Positions 25,618 through 36,412 of a DNA stretch of 64,000 nucleotides are shown piece after piece. Made by a program: the position numbers and the translations under genes. The DNA is from Chlorobaculum sp. MV4-Y (GTDB lineage Bacteria > Bacteroidota > Chlorobiia > Chlorobiales > Chlorobiaceae). The stretch's first letter is position 1. The number at the start of each line of letters is the position of its first letter. The stretch spans positions 1,182,359 through 1,246,358 of the forward strand of contig NZ_CP104202.1 of the NCBI RefSeq assembly GCF_025244685.1, given 5' to 3'. The notes under the pieces are model-generated. The model was given only the letters and a program-made list of their open reading frames with translations, made no database searches and was not told where the DNA came from.

Positions 25618-26370
25618 TTACCCTGCCGCCTCGACAATCGCCATGAAGTCGTCGGCATTGAGGCTCGCGCCGCCGATGAGGCCGCCGTCGATGTCGGGCA
25701 TGGCGAACAGTTCCGCAGCGTTGGAGGGTTTGACGCTGCCGCCGTACTGGATTCTGAGATGATCCGCCGCTTGCTGGCCGTAGAGTTCGGCGACTTTCGC
25801 TCTGATCATCGCGTGCACATCCTGAGCTTGCTCTTTGGTGGCGGTTTTGCCGGTGCCGATAGCCCATACCGGTTCGTAGGCGATCACCAGACTGGTGATG
25901 TCTGTCACATCGGCCAACCCCTCGACCACCTGCGTGGTAACGATGTCGGCGGTCACGCCGCACTCACGTTCGTCGAGCGTTTCTCCGACGCACATGATGA
26001 CCGACAGTCCTTCGGCAAGCGCTTTCTGAACCTTGCGGTTGACGATCTGGCTGGTTTCGCAGAAATACTGGCGGCGTTCGGAGTGGCCGAGAATGACGTA
26101 GCTGCATCCGGCGGCAGCAAGCATCCGCGTGGAGACCTCACCGGTGAATGCACCCTCGTTCTCGTAATGGCAGTTCTGGGCACAGAGTCTAATGCCGCTC
26201 CATTCGATCACCTTTCCGACCTCGTGCAATGCCGGAAATGTGGGGGCAATGCCAACCTCGCACGTCACGCCGTCGCCGCCGACCTTTTCGGCAATCGCGG
26301 TTGCCAGCTCGACAGATTCGGCGATGGTGTTGTTCATCTTCCAGTTGCCGACCACAATTTTTCTGCGCAT
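25618..26370 (-). CDS. tpiA: Triosephosphate isomerase
   Basis: Interconverts dihydroxyacetone phosphate and glyceraldehyde 3-phosphate in gluconeogenesis/glycolysis. A 250-residue TIM barrel with KMNNT (catalytic Lys region: [10 protein letters not shown]), [10 protein letters not shown] (catalytic His), [14 protein letters not shown] (catalytic Glu; loop 6), and the phosphate site [15 protein letters not shown] and GGLIGGASL. Only one base separates it from the small gene upstream, in a greA-hypothetical-tpiA unit. Confidence 0.96.
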   Translation of the reverse strand: MRRKIVVGNWKMNNTIAESVELATAIAEKVGGDGVTCEVGIAPTFPALHEVGKVIEWSGIRLCAQNCHYENEGAFTGEVSTRMLAAAGCSYVILGHSERRQYFCETSQIVNRKVQKALAEGLSVIMCVGETLDERECGVTADIVTTQVVEGLADVTDITSLVIAYEPVWAIGTGKTATKEQAQDVHAMIRAKVAELYGQQAADHLRIQYGGSVKPSNAAELFAMPDIDGGLIGGASLNADDFMAIVEAAG

Positions 26371-26371
26371 A

Positions 26372-26596
26372 TCAGTAATCGGTTACGACTTCGCGGTAGA
26401 TTTTATCGATATCGGCCACCTTGAAGGTGTGCTTCCAGAAGCGGGAGTCCTTGAGTTCGATCTTGTCCTGATCGATGGCCGTGACGTAGCCGTGCCACAC
26501 CCGCTGCTCTTTGGTGATAAGATTGATTTCCTTGTCGAGCAGCTCACGGGCTCCACCGATCTGGCTGGCGGTATAAATTATCTGACGTTTTCCCAT
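26372..26596 (-). CDS. Small conserved hypothetical protein between greA and tpiA
   Basis: A 74-residue soluble protein ([19 protein letters not shown], then [18 protein letters not shown]) whose beta-rich, charged pattern resembles a small barrel (Sm/KOW-like), but I recognise no named family. It is sandwiched tightly in the operon, 1 base from tpiA and 24 from greA, so it is very likely a real gene. Confidence 0.8.
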   Translation of the reverse strand: MGKRQIIYTASQIGGARELLDKEINLITKEQRVWHGYVTAIDQDKIELKDSRFWKHTFKVADIDKIYREVVTDY

Positions 26597-26620
26597 AAAT
26601 ATGGTGTTTGAATTGGCTCG

Positions 26621-27100
26621 CTATTTAACAAAAATATCGAGGATTTCATAATGCAGCTCACCTTTCGGCACGCTGATGGTAACCTTGTCGCCGACCGACT
26701 TGCCAATCAGCGACCGACCGACGGGAGAACGCACGGATATTTTGCCAAGATCGGAATCGGCCTCCTCGGACGAAACAAGGGTGTATTCGATAACTTCGTT
26801 CTCGGCATCCAGGTTACGTAGCTTTACCGATGTGAGAATATAAACCCGATCAGTCTTGATCTGCTTGGGATCGAGGATAGTAGCCGATGCCAGTTTATTT
26901 TCGATTTCACCGATCTTCGCTTCGAGTTGCGACTGCTCTTCTCGGGCAGCGTCATACTCGGCGTTTTCACTCAGGTCTCCATGCGAGCGAGCTTCAGCAA
27001 TCTTTTCAAGTACCTCTTTGCGGGTCTCGGTCGTCAACAGGTGAAGTTCCTCCTTGAGCCGGTTATACCCATCCCGTGTCAGATAAATTCGATCACTCAT
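26621..27100 (-). CDS. greA: Transcription elongation factor GreA
   Basis: Stimulates RNA cleavage by stalled RNA polymerase. 159 residues: N-terminal coiled coil ([17 protein letters not shown] through [14 protein letters not shown]) with the acidic tip [15 protein letters not shown], then the C-terminal FKBP-like domain with [18 protein letters not shown]. It appears to be first gene of the unit with the small hypothetical gene and tpiA. Confidence 0.96.
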   Translation of the reverse strand: MSDRIYLTRDGYNRLKEELHLLTTETRKEVLEKIAEARSHGDLSENAEYDAAREEQSQLEAKIGEIENKLASATILDPKQIKTDRVYILTSVKLRNLDAENEVIEYTLVSSEEADSDLGKISVRSPVGRSLIGKSVGDKVTISVPKGELHYEILDIFVK

Positions 27101-27257
27101 GTCAGTTCATGGTTTTGGTTGGCGATGCTGAAAAGCGAATGATCACCAGACGTTACAGCAGCGATGGTTTGGCAAACAAAAAAGTAAAGTCAGCAGCCTG
27201 GCTGACTTTACTTCGTTTAAAAGAATTTAGAAAACTTTATTCTGCGGGCAAAGAGCA

Positions 27258-28773
27258 TTACAGATTAAACGCAAAATACATCCGGCTCCATCCGCGCTCG
27301 ACCAGCAGGAAGAGCAGATCGCCCTTTTTCTTGTTTTTAACGATTGCATTAAATGCCGCAACCGAGTCCACCGGCTTTTTATCGACGGATATGATCACGT
27401 CGCCCGGACGGAGGCCAACCGAGAAGGCTTTGCTCGATTTTCTGATCGATGTCACAACAATCCGGTGTAAGTTGGCTTTCATATTCAGCCTTCCTGCTAT
27501 TTCAGCATTCAGCGGAGAGACCGAGAAACCAAGAAGCTCGCTCGCGGCCACGCCCCCCTCTGCCGAGGTTACCGCGCTTTCCGGCTGCGATTCGAGACGC
27601 ACATTTACGGTAAACACAGCGCCGTCACGGTTGATCTTGACAACGGCATCGCTGCCAGGGGCCTGACTGGCAATCTGACTGCGCAATTCTGCCGCGCTGC
27701 TCACCTGGCGCCCGTTGAATTCGAGGATGACATCCCCGGTCTTCAGACCCGACTTAGCCGCCGGGCTACCCTGAAATACCGTGCCGACCAGTGCCCCTTG
27801 CACCGTGCTCAGGTGCAGTCCTTTGGCAATATTCTCATCGACGTCCTGGATGGAAATTCCCAGATAGCCGCGATCCACCTTGCCGTTTTTAACCAGCGAG
27901 GTATAGACCCGGTACGCCATGTTCGACGGCACGGCAAAGCCGATACCGTCAAACCCGCCGGTGCGGCTGGCTATCGCCGTATTGATGCCCACCAGTTCAC
28001 CCCCGATATTCACCAATGGACCGCCCGAGTTTCCTGGATTGATGGCTGCATCCGTCTGGATAAAGTCCTCGTAATCGGCCACCCCGACATTAACCCGGCC
28101 CTTTGCACTGACAATGCCTTGGGTCACCGTCCGGGCGAGACTCTTGCCAAGCGGACTGCCAATAGCGATCACCCACTCGCCGACACGCAGCCTGTCACTG
28201 TTGCCTATAGCGATCGGTTTAAGACCTGAAGCGGAAATCTTCAGCACGGCCAGGTCAGTACGGGGATCCTTGCCGACGATCTTCGCCGTAAATTTCCGGT
28301 TATCAGAGGTCATCACCGAAATGGAGCCCGCTTGGTCGATCACATGGTTGTTGGTCAGAATATAGCCATCCTGGCTGACGATCACACCCGATCCCAGTCC
28401 ATGGATCACCTCCTTGCGAACATTCGGTTCTTCAGGTAAAGGGAAGTTGAACATCTCTCCAAACGATTTGCCGAAAAAATCGAAGGGGGTCATAATCTGG
28501 CGATCAACTTCGGTTTCAGTATAAATCGTCACCACCGATGGGGTAGCTGACTCGGCAATCTCCACAAAAGCATCATTGAAATCGTTGAGCGTCCGTATCG
28601 GATGGTTGCGAAGGGTTTCAGCCGCAATACTCGAGTTGGGGTGACTGGAAACCGTAAAACCGTTACCCCGCCTCCGTTAAACGAAAATCGAGATTGGAAA
28701 AAGCGAGCGCCCCGGCGGTGATTCCCACAGATACCAGCGCTGCCGATTTAAGCATAGTCAGTTTCTTTTTCAT
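27258..28773 (-). pseudogene. HtrA/Do-like serine protease with frameshift after the signal peptide
   Basis: Periplasmic trypsin-like protease with two PDZ domains. The catalytic triad is present: His in LTNNHVIDQ, Asp in RTDLAVLK, Ser in PGNSGGPLVN. PDZ1 starts at RGYLGISIQD, PDZ2 near LLGFSVSPL. The signal peptide (ATG at 28773, MKKKLTMLKSAALVS, then GITAGALAFS) is in another frame: the GGGG run at 28666-28669 shifts it to a stop (EAG stop), while the mature frame resumes GNGFTVSSHPNSSIAAE. One G fewer, or two more, would rejoin them. Either a sequencing error, a real mutation or a switchable tract. Internal starts would give an unexported protein. It follows trpE by 24 bases. Confidence 0.85.
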
Positions 28774-28797
28774 AGCTGTCTTCGGTTTAAAAGTTTA

Positions 28798-30312
28798 TCA
28801 GACAAAAGTCTCAATACTTTCAAGAGCCGTCAGGCCTGCTCTCATCTTGTTCATGGTCTCTTCGTACTCAAATTCCGGCGTCGAATCGGCCACAATGCCG
28901 CCCGCCGCCTGGAAGTAGATAACGCCGTCGCGGATCACCATCGTGCGAATGGCGATAGCGGTGTTGAGCTGCCCCCGGAAATCGAGGTAGCCCACCGCGC
29001 CGCCGTAAAGGCCGCGCTTCTCTTTCTCCAGTTCGTAGATGATCTCCATGGAACGGACCTTCGGCGCGCCGGTCAGCGTTCCCGCCGGGAAGCATGACCA
29101 GAAGGCGTCCATTGCCGTCAGACCGTCCTGCAATTCACCCCGGACGTTGCTGACGATATGCATAACGTGCGAGTACTTCTCGATCACCATCATCTCGTTG
29201 GTCTCGACCGTGCCGATTTTGGCGATGCGCCCGATGTCGTTGCGGCTCAGGTCGATGAGCATCAGATGCTCGGCCCGCTCCTTTTCATCGGAGATCAGCT
29301 CGCGGGCGTTGCGCTCGTCTTCCTCGAAGCTCTCGCCTCGCCGCCGCGTTCCGGCAATGGGGCGGGTATCGACCATGCGGCGCCCGGTGTGGTCGCGCTC
29401 CACCTTGACCAGCAGTTCGGGCGATGAGCCGACGACGTAAAAATCCTCGAAGTCAAAGAAATAGAGGTAAGGCGAAGGGTTGATCGTCCGGAGCGCGCGA
29501 TAGACATCGAACGGACGGGTGTGCAGCTTGCGCTTCAGGCGCTGCGAAATCTGCACCTGGAAAATGTCACCGCTTAGAATGTACTCCTTGGCCTTGAGCA
29601 CCTTGGCGTAATACTCGTCGCGCGTGGTGTTCGATATAACCGGCTCCGGTTTCTCGGGCTGGAACGGCACGAGAGCAGGCACAAGCGGCTTCTGCAACAG
29701 TGCGACAAGCTCGTCGATTTTGCGGTCGGCGCGCGCGCGGTCGGAGTCATCGAGATAGTTGGCCACGAGAAAGAGCTTGCGCATCACGTTATCAAAGATG
29801 ACAAGCGTGTCGCAGAAAAGCAAACAAAGGTCTGGCATCCCCGCCGGGTCTGGCTGCTCGGCAGCGGGAATCTTTTCGATGAGGTGCATGGTGTCATAAC
29901 CGAAGTAACCGAACACACCGGAGGTGCTCATCTGTTGCGAACCGCTCTTGCAGCGCGGCAGCTTTTCGGAAGAGAACATCGCCATGCAGCGATCTACGAC
30001 GGCGCGAAGGTCGCGCTCCTGTTCCACAATGGCAGACAACCGGCGGAAACGCTCGTCACGAACATCGAGCGTAATCTCTCCGCCAACCGTCCCCTTGAGT
30101 ACGGCTACCGGATCAACGGTGATATAGGAATAACGAGCCATGCGCTCCTCCCCTTCGACCGATTCGAGCAGGCAGGAGTAAGGGCGCTGGAGTTTGAGGT
30201 ACACCGACACCGGGGTTTCCGTATCAGCCTGAAAGGTTCTGACCAGAGGGGCCAGAATAAAGAATGGCTCCTCTGCCGGCTCGGCCGTATGGTCCGAAAA
30301 AGATCTGATCAT
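28798..30312 (-). CDS. trpE: Anthranilate synthase component I
   Basis: Makes anthranilate from chorismate, with the glutaminase TrpG, for tryptophan synthesis. A 504-residue protein with the tryptophan feedback site LLES at 48-51, PIAGTRRRG, LSRNDIGRIAKIGTVE, and the catalytic C-terminal FPAGTLTGAPKVRSMEII and GGIVADSTPEFEYEET. Starting at ATG 30312. No trpG, trpD or leader peptide is adjacent, so trp genes appear scattered. The protease gene follows it at 24 bases. Confidence 0.95.
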   Translation of the reverse strand: MIRSFSDHTAEPAEEPFFILAPLVRTFQADTETPVSVYLKLQRPYSCLLESVEGEERMARYSYITVDPVAVLKGTVGGEITLDVRDERFRRLSAIVEQERDLRAVVDRCMAMFSSEKLPRCKSGSQQMSTSGVFGYFGYDTMHLIEKIPAAEQPDPAGMPDLCLLFCDTLVIFDNVMRKLFLVANYLDDSDRARADRKIDELVALLQKPLVPALVPFQPEKPEPVISNTTRDEYYAKVLKAKEYILSGDIFQVQISQRLKRKLHTRPFDVYRALRTINPSPYLYFFDFEDFYVVGSSPELLVKVERDHTGRRMVDTRPIAGTRRRGESFEEDERNARELISDEKERAEHLMLIDLSRNDIGRIAKIGTVETNEMMVIEKYSHVMHIVSNVRGELQDGLTAMDAFWSCFPAGTLTGAPKVRSMEIIYELEKEKRGLYGGAVGYLDFRGQLNTAIAIRTMVIRDGVIYFQAAGGIVADSTPEFEYEETMNKMRAGLTALESIETFV

Positions 30313-30432
30313 GAATTAGTGGATGCTACGATAAGGTAAAAAATTCATAGTATGACATCTTCGCTGTTTCTATATTGTTACACTTATAAACACAGCATAA
30401 TACTCAGGCTGCTAACAACCATATCAAAAGCG

Positions 30433-30891
30433 ATGATCGTCAGGCAGGTGTCTCCCATCGGTAATCAGCGAGCTGTCGCCATGAACATGGCAAGCGGATC
30501 CGGCCGGAAGTGGCTCACCGCACTTATACTCTCTCCGGGAATGATTTTCGCCTCGGCTTATCTCTTGGTTTGGGTGTCGATGAATCTCTGGCTCAATCAC
30601 AACTTCAAACACCACCTCAAGCAAATCTTCGCCGCTGAAACCGGCCAGCAATACCGGATCGACATCGGCTCGCTCAGGTCAGAAGCCGACCTGAATTCAC
30701 TGACGCTCAAACAGCTGGAGCTGACCTCGGTCGGAGGCACTGAAAACCAAAGAGCAAGCCGACCAGCATTTCAAATTGAAGAACTTCGTATCGAATGCGC
30801 CGACATCAGCTTCGTCCCGTTCAACACGGCAGACGAACTGCTCACCCTGCGCAAGGTCTGTCGAGCCATCCTGCTGAACAGCGTTCAGTGA
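30433..30891 (+). CDS. Hypothetical membrane-anchored protein
   Basis: About 150 residues: one N-terminal transmembrane helix (ALILSPGMIFASAYLLVW) and an exported C-terminal domain with KQIFAAETGQQYRID and SLRSEADLNSLTLKQLEL, which resembles the start of AsmA/DUF-type envelope proteins in that a domain of beta strands (IDIGSLRSEADL...LTLKQLELTSV) follows the helix. No family is certain. The start is unclear: ATGs at 30352, 30433 and 30481 are in frame; 30433 or 30481 are likelier. It ends 7 bases inside the convergent lepB. Confidence 0.6.
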   Translation: MIVRQVSPIGNQRAVAMNMASGSGRKWLTALILSPGMIFASAYLLVWVSMNLWLNHNFKHHLKQIFAAETGQQYRIDIGSLRSEADLNSLTLKQLELTSVGGTENQRASRPAFQIEELRIECADISFVPFNTADELLTLRKVCRAILLNSVQ

Positions 30892-31727
30892 ACAGCCAAC
30901 CCGATGCGATTCCAGCGAATAGAGGCAATCTTTTCAACCGGATCGAAAAGCAGCGGCAGATCGGGATCCCATGACCAGTACACCATCATGGCCTGTCCCA
31001 CTATGTCGCTCTCAGGAAGAAAACCCCAGTAACGGCTGTCAAGGCTGTTGTCGCGGTTATCACCCATAGCGAAATAGTAGTTACGGGCGACGGTATAGCG
31101 ATTTGCCGCCTGGCCATCGATGAACACCTGATCGCCGACCAGGCTGACCGTATGCCCCTCGTAGGCAATCAGATCCCGATACAACGGAAGGGTCCCTGGC
31201 GTAAGCGTGATTTCGTCGCCACTACGCGGAATGCGGAGAGGCCCGTAATTGTCCTTGTTATAATCGGACATACTCGGGAAAATCTGGAACTCAGGCACGC
31301 CTGCCGGCATTTTTATGCCAATGAACTGGGCGTGAGGCGGCAACTGCATCCCTTTGCCGTTGATGTAAACCTGCTGGTTCCGGATTTCAAGATTGTCTCC
31401 CGGCAGAGCAATGCAGCGCTTGATGTAGTTCAGGCTCCTGTCGCGAGGAAACTTGAAGACGATGATATCACCTCGTCTGACATCATGAACTTTGGGCAGA
31501 GAGATATCAGTAAAAGGCACCTTGGCACCATAGACAAACTTGTTGACAAAAAGGAAATCGCCGGCAAGCAGCGTTTTTTCCATCGAACCCGTCGGGATTC
31601 TGTATGACTCGATAACAAACATCCTGAGAATTGTCGCCACCAGGGCGGCAATGACAAGAGCCTCGAACCATTCACGCGATTGGGCCTTACCGTTTTTTTC
31701 TTTGGAGGTCGTGTTCTGTTTTTTCAC
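30885..31727 (-). CDS. lepB: Signal peptidase I
   Basis: Cleaves Sec/Tat signal peptides on the outer face of the membrane. 280 residues: basic N-terminus, a single N-terminal helix (ALVIAALVATILRMFVIES), catalytic Ser in RIPTGSMEKTLL, box C VPFTDISL, catalytic Lys in YIKRCIALPGD, and box E GDNRDNSLDSRYWG. Distal gene of a def-fmt-lepA-lepB run, all on the minus strand. Confidence 0.95.
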   Translation of the reverse strand: MKKQNTTSKEKNGKAQSREWFEALVIAALVATILRMFVIESYRIPTGSMEKTLLAGDFLFVNKFVYGAKVPFTDISLPKVHDVRRGDIIVFKFPRDRSLNYIKRCIALPGDNLEIRNQQVYINGKGMQLPPHAQFIGIKMPAGVPEFQIFPSMSDYNKDNYGPLRIPRSGDEITLTPGTLPLYRDLIAYEGHTVSLVGDQVFIDGQAANRYTVARNYYFAMGDNRDNSLDSRYWGFLPESDIVGQAMMVYWSWDPDLPLLFDPVEKIASIRWNRIGLAVH

Positions 31728-31840
31728 ACTTCAACTTTTTTTACAGGCATTACCGGAATGCTCAACCGTACACACGACTTTTTGGACGTCAAGCGGTTTA
31801 AGTTCCAGCGCAACCGTGCTGATTTTCTGACCTGTCACTG

Positions 31841-33658
31841 TTATTCATCGATGTTCAGAACGGCAAGGAAGGCTTCCTGCGGCACCTCGACCCGGCCGAC
31901 CTGCTTCATGCGCTTCTTGCCCTCTTTCTGCTTTTCGAGCAGCTTGCGCTTACGGCTGATATCGCCGCCGTAGCACTTGGCGAGCACGTTCTTGCGCATG
32001 GCTGAAATGCTCTCGCGGGCGATCACCCGGCTGCCGATGGCCGCCTGAATCGCCACCTCGTACATCTGGCGGGGAATGATGCCCTTGAGCTTCTGGCAGA
32101 GCTTGCGCCCCCACTCGTAGGACTTCGAGCGGTGCACGATCGACGACAGGGCATCGACCGGCTCGCCATTGAGCAGCACGTCGAGCTTGACCAGATCGGA
32201 ACGGCGGTAGCCGATGTACTCGTAATCCATCGAGGCGTAGCCTTTGGAGATCGACTTGAGCTTGTCGTGGAAATCGAACACCACCTCGCCGAGCGGGAAC
32301 TCAAAATGAATATTCACCCTCGACGTGTCGAGATAGTCGGTGTTCTTGTACTCGCCGCGACGCTCCATGCCAAGCTTCATGATGTTGCCGATGTACTCCG
32401 ACATGGTGATGATCTGCATCGACACGTACGGCTCCTCGACCCAGTTAATCTTGGTCGTCTCCGGCATCTTCGAAGGGTTATCCACCTCGACAGTCTCACC
32501 GCTGGTCATGATCACGCGGTACTCGACGTTGGGCACCGTGGTAATGATGTTGACGCCGTACTCGCGCTCCAGCCTCTCCTGGATGATCTCCATGTGCAAC
32601 AGACCGAGGAAGCCGCAGCGGAAGCCGAAGCCGAGCGCCGCCGAGGTCTCGGGCGTGTAGACCAGTGAGGCGTCGTTGAGCGAGAGCTTTTCAAGCGACT
32701 CGCGCAGATCCTCGAACTCATTCGATTCGACAGGATAGAGGCCGCTGAACACCATCGGTTTCACATCCTTATAGCCGGCAAGCCGCTTCGAAGCGGGATT
32801 GTCGAGCAGCGTCACGGTGTCACCAACCTTGGCATCCTTGACATCCTTGATCGAACAGATCAGGTAACCCACGTTGCCTGCTTCGAGGGTATCGGCCGGA
32901 TTGCGCTTCAGGCTCATGGTGCCGATTTCGTCAGCAAGAAAAATCTTGTCGTTGGCGAAAAAGCGCACCCGGTCTCCTTTCTTCAGCACGCCGTCCACGA
33001 TTCTGATATAGGCAATCGCACCACGATAAGCGTCGAATACCGAGTCGAAAATGAGTGCACGGAGCGGCATCTGGCGGTTATCCGCCGGTGCGGGCACACG
33101 CGCCACGATCGCCTCCATCAGTTCGTCCACACCGATGCCGGCCTTGGCCGACACCTGAAGGATTTCGTCACGGTTGACGCCGATCAGGTCTATAATCTGT
33201 CGCGCTACACCCTCGACATCCGAAGAGGGCAGGTCGATTTTGTTGATCACCGGAATGATTTCGAGACCTGCCTCAATGGCAAGGTAGAGGTTGGCGATGG
33301 TCTGCGCCTCGACGCCCTGCGTGGCATCGACGACGAGCAGCGCGCCTTCGCACGCGGCCAGCGAGCGCGAAACCTCGTAGCTGAAATCGACGTGACCAGG
33401 CGTGTCGATAAGGTTGAGAATATAGTCCTGCCCATCCTTCGCCTTGTAGCGCATCTGCACCGCGTGGCTCTTGATGGTGATACCGCGCTCGCGTTCGAGA
33501 TCCATGTCGTCGAGCACCTGGGCGGTGGACATCTGGTTGCGTTCAAGGGTATGGGTCACTTCGAGAAGCCGGTCGGCAAGGGTCGATTTGCCGTGGTCGA
33601 TATGGGCGATAATGCAGAAATTTCTGATCATGCCGACTTCTGTTCCTGTCGAAGGCAT
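31841..33658 (-). CDS. lepA: Elongation factor 4 (LepA), back-translocating GTPase
   Basis: Ribosome-associated GTPase. 605 residues from ATG 33658 ([15 protein letters not shown]), with G1 [11 protein letters not shown]3 DTPGHVDF, G4 NKIDLP, domain II/III and the LepA-specific C-terminal domain ([20 protein letters not shown]-type region and [16 protein letters not shown]-like end). The longer open frame upstream to 33964 is not family-like. Gap to fmt 121 bases, to lepB 113 bases. Confidence 0.95.
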   Translation of the reverse strand: MPSTGTEVGMIRNFCIIAHIDHGKSTLADRLLEVTHTLERNQMSTAQVLDDMDLERERGITIKSHAVQMRYKAKDGQDYILNLIDTPGHVDFSYEVSRSLAACEGALLVVDATQGVEAQTIANLYLAIEAGLEIIPVINKIDLPSSDVEGVARQIIDLIGVNRDEILQVSAKAGIGVDELMEAIVARVPAPADNRQMPLRALIFDSVFDAYRGAIAYIRIVDGVLKKGDRVRFFANDKIFLADEIGTMSLKRNPADTLEAGNVGYLICSIKDVKDAKVGDTVTLLDNPASKRLAGYKDVKPMVFSGLYPVESNEFEDLRESLEKLSLNDASLVYTPETSAALGFGFRCGFLGLLHMEIIQERLEREYGVNIITTVPNVEYRVIMTSGETVEVDNPSKMPETTKINWVEEPYVSMQIITMSEYIGNIMKLGMERRGEYKNTDYLDTSRVNIHFEFPLGEVVFDFHDKLKSISKGYASMDYEYIGYRRSDLVKLDVLLNGEPVDALSSIVHRSKSYEWGRKLCQKLKGIIPRQMYEVAIQAAIGSRVIARESISAMRKNVLAKCYGGDISRKRKLLEKQKEGKKRMKQVGRVEVPQEAFLAVLNIDE

Positions 33659-33779
33659 AAGTATCTGTTCTAACGAGTAATAATAGTTACAATACCGCTT
33701 CGCCGCAACGGCGGCGGGCGTAGTAATAATAAAGCCAGTGAATATAAAAAGAAAATCGTGACGTACCGCCCGGCAGCGT

Positions 33780-34724
33780 TCATAAAAAGCGAAGCCTCTC
33801 CTCTCCGGCGCGAAGTCCGCGAGCGAACGATTCACCATCCATCGCCTTTTTGCCCTCGGCCTGCACGCTGAGCAGTTCGAGCCAGCCGTCGGTCCCGGCC
33901 ACGAGCAGCCGCCCGTCCGCGATGCGTAGCGTCCCCGGTTCATCCGGCGCGGCTTCAATGGCACAGGGCTTCGCCTTGTAGATTTTCAGGCTTTTTTCGC
34001 CGAAAGTCGTCCATGCGGTAGGTTTCAGCGCAAGACCGCGAATGAAGTCGTGCAGGCGTTGCACCGGCTGGTTCCAGTCGATACGGGTGTTCTCGCGGGT
34101 CAGCTTCGGCGCTTTCGTGGCGAGCCGCTCATCCTGTTTCTGCGGAGTCACCGCACCATCGGCGATCATCTTCAGCGTGCGTTCGACGGTGCCCGCACCG
34201 ATCTCCGAAAGGCGATTGAGCAACTCGAAAGCGTTCTCGTCGCGGCCAATCGACGTACGATCCATCGTGATGATGTTGCCGGTATCAACCGACTTCTGAA
34301 GGAAAAAAGTGGTCACGCCAGTCTCAGCATCGCCATTGATGATCGACCAGTTGACCGGCGCGGCTCCGCGATAGGCGGGAAGCAGCGAGCCGTGCAGGTT
34401 GAAGGTCCCCAGTGCAGACAGCTCGAACACCTCGGGAGGCAGGATGCGGAAAGCGGCAACCACGATCACGTCGGGACGGGCCGCGGCGATTCGCACGGCA
34501 AAGTCGTGGCTTCGAACATCGTCAGCTTCGAGCACCGGCAAGCCCAGTTCGAGCGCCGCCTGTTTGACCGGCGTCGGCTCAGGTGGTGAGTTTTTGCTGC
34601 GGCGCGGCTTGTCGCAGCCGGTGACGACCAGCACCGTCTCGAAGCGTGGCGTCATGGCCGCGATACGGCGCAGCGAAGGAACGGCGAACTCCGGAGTTCC
34701 CATAAAAACAACTCTCAACCCCAC
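33780..34724 (-). CDS. fmt: Methionyl-tRNA formyltransferase
   Basis: Formylates the initiator Met-tRNA using 10-formyl-THF. 314 residues: Rossmann-like N-terminal domain beginning [18 protein letters not shown] and formyl site [19 protein letters not shown], DxxGxTFF-type [13 protein letters not shown], and the C-terminal OB-like domain ([19 protein letters not shown]). It starts 3 bases after the stop of def, forming the standard def-fmt pair. Confidence 0.95.
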   Translation of the reverse strand: MGLRVVFMGTPEFAVPSLRRIAAMTPRFETVLVVTGCDKPRRSKNSPPEPTPVKQAALELGLPVLEADDVRSHDFAVRIAAARPDVIVVAAFRILPPEVFELSALGTFNLHGSLLPAYRGAAPVNWSIINGDAETGVTTFFLQKSVDTGNIITMDRTSIGRDENAFELLNRLSEIGAGTVERTLKMIADGAVTPQKQDERLATKAPKLTRENTRIDWNQPVQRLHDFIRGLALKPTAWTTFGEKSLKIYKAKPCAIEAAPDEPGTLRIADGRLLVAGTDGWLELLSVQAEGKKAMDGESFARGLRAGEERLRFL

Positions 34725-34727
34725 CGG

Positions 34728-35291
34728 TCAGGCCTCCGCTTCAACGCGTTTGGCATCACGGGCCAGCGGATAGTCGGCCTTCACCCGTCCTTCAGCAATA
34801 GCATCAAGCTCTTTCTGAATTTTGCGACGATCGCGCTTGTCCATGCGGTCAACGAAGAGCGTGCCATCGAGATGGTCGATCTCGTGCTGAAGCACACGGG
34901 CCATCATGCTGTGAAAATCGGCGGTATGCTCCTCGAACTTCTCGTCGCGATAGTGCAGGGTGATCGACGACGGGCGGACGACGTCACCTGCGACACCAGG
35001 CACGCTGAGGCACCCCTCCTCCATCATGTTGCGCCCACGAACCGAAACGATGCGCGGATTGATCACCACCATCGGTTTGAAATCGGCATACTCCTTTATT
35101 GTGGAAATATCCACCACTACCAGGCGTAGCGAGTGGCCCACCTGCGGTGCAGCAAGACCGATGCCTGGCGCTTTGTACATGGTGTCGAACATCTCGGCAA
35201 TCAGCTCCTCAATTGCTGAATCGACCCCTTTCAGAGGTTTGGCTTTCATGGCGAGTACCGGGTCGCTGTATGTATTAATCGGTAAAATCAT
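34728..35291 (-). CDS. def: Peptide deformylase
   Basis: Removes the formyl group from new proteins. 187 residues from ATG 35291 (MILPINTYSDPVLAMKA), with motif 1 GIGLAAPQVG, motif 2 EEGCLSVPG (metal Cys) and motif 3 LQHEIDHLDGTLF (two metal His). The longer upstream extension to 35600 is not family-like. First gene of def-fmt-lepA-lepB. Confidence 0.95.
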   Translation of the reverse strand: MILPINTYSDPVLAMKAKPLKGVDSAIEELIAEMFDTMYKAPGIGLAAPQVGHSLRLVVVDISTIKEYADFKPMVVINPRIVSVRGRNMMEEGCLSVPGVAGDVVRPSSITLHYRDEKFEEHTADFHSMMARVLQHEIDHLDGTLFVDRMDKRDRRKIQKELDAIAEGRVKADYPLARDAKRVEAEA

Positions 35292-35569
35292 GCTCTCTCT
35301 TCTGAATTGCGCCGGCACGCGGAAGCACCGGCTTTGCTGAAACGGTAAAGGACAAAAGCACTCCGTTATTGAAAAAACCCCTCGGAAGTTGCTAATAGTT
35401 GCCCCGCCAGCAGGCCCATAAAAACTGGAATGTACGATTTTCACCCTTTTTCCACAGGCATTACCTGAACCCGATGCACGCAGTACCGACAAGTAATTCA
35501 GCGAAAAACGGTACATTTCAGCAATGAAAAAAGCAATCATCCGGCTAACGCAAGAGCAACAGAGATCAG

Positions 35570-36061
35570 GTGAGCAAAAAAAGCAGCGACACAACGGCAA
35601 AGGTCGAAAACCTCTTCAAGTCTTTCATGAAGGATGAGGGGCTTCGATGTACCCAGGAGCGACTCAGCGTACTCAGGGAGATTTATCGCACAAACACCCA
35701 TCTCGATGCCGACGAACTTTTTGTCCGGCTGCGCGAAAAGGGTGTTGCCATTTCACGGGCCACGGTCTATCACACCCTCGACCTGCTCTTCAGATTCAAC
35801 CTCGTCACCAAGATCGATCTCGGCCACAAGCACACCCACTACGAAAAATCCTGGGGCGTGGCCAACCATCTGCACATCATCTGCCTGAAGTGCGGCCATG
35901 TGTCGGAAGCAACGAGCAGCGAACTGCCCGGCATGATGGAAAAACTCTGCGGAGAGCACGGCTATTCGCTCGGCAGCTTCAGCTTGCAGCTGTTCGGGGA
36001 GTGCCTCGACAAAGAGGCCTGCGCCGGGCGGATCAAAAACAAGCACAAACAGAAAGCCTGA
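35570..36061 (+). CDS. Fur-family metal-dependent regulator
   Basis: 163 residues with the Fur fold: winged helix with LRCTQERLSVLREIY and ISRATVYHTLDLL, then the dimerisation domain with HTHYEKSWG, HLHIICLKCGHVSE (first CxxC) and ECLDKEACAGR (C-x4-C). That is the structural zinc layout of Fur/PerR proteins. It could sense iron, zinc or peroxide; the sequence does not decide. It starts at GTG 35570 and is followed by the SMR transporter gene at 13 bases. Confidence 0.9.
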   Translation: MSKKSSDTTAKVENLFKSFMKDEGLRCTQERLSVLREIYRTNTHLDADELFVRLREKGVAISRATVYHTLDLLFRFNLVTKIDLGHKHTHYEKSWGVANHLHIICLKCGHVSEATSSELPGMMEKLCGEHGYSLGSFSLQLFGECLDKEACAGRIKNKHKQKA

Positions 36062-36074
36062 AACAACGAAAATC

Positions 36075-36401
36075 ATGCCCTGGCTCTACCTGATCCTCGC
36101 TATCGTCGCCGAAGTCTCCGGCACCACCAGCATGAAGCTCTCGGCGGGCTTCACCAAGCCGGTACCATCGGTTTTGATTTTCGTTTTTTACGGCCTGAGT
36201 CTTACTTTCCTCACACTGGCGCTCAGGACTTTGCCTGTCGGTATGTCCTACGCCGTCTGGTCGGCGCTCGGCACGGCGCTCATCACGGCAATCGGCGTGC
36301 TCTGGTTCGGAGAAGGAATAAACGCGCTCAAGGTGATCTCCCTGATCCTGATCATCGCGGGCATCGCCGGATTGCATTTCAGTCAGGAACACATGAAGTA
36401 A
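36075..36401 (+). CDS. Small multidrug resistance (SMR/EmrE-SugE type) transporter
   Basis: 108 residues forming four membrane helices, with the SMR N-terminal Glu in LAIVAEVSGTTSMKLSAG (position 13) that binds cationic substrates and proton. Other features: GMSYAVWSALGTALITAIG and the loop FGEGINALKVI. Likely a proton antiporter for quaternary cations or guanidinium; which cannot be told from the sequence alone. In an apparent operon: fur-like gene, SMR, proB with gaps of 13 and 11 bases. Confidence 0.9.
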   Translation: MPWLYLILAIVAEVSGTTSMKLSAGFTKPVPSVLIFVFYGLSLTFLTLALRTLPVGMSYAVWSALGTALITAIGVLWFGEGINALKVISLILIIAGIAGLHFSQEHMK

Positions 36402-36412
36402 GGCGAACAGGC

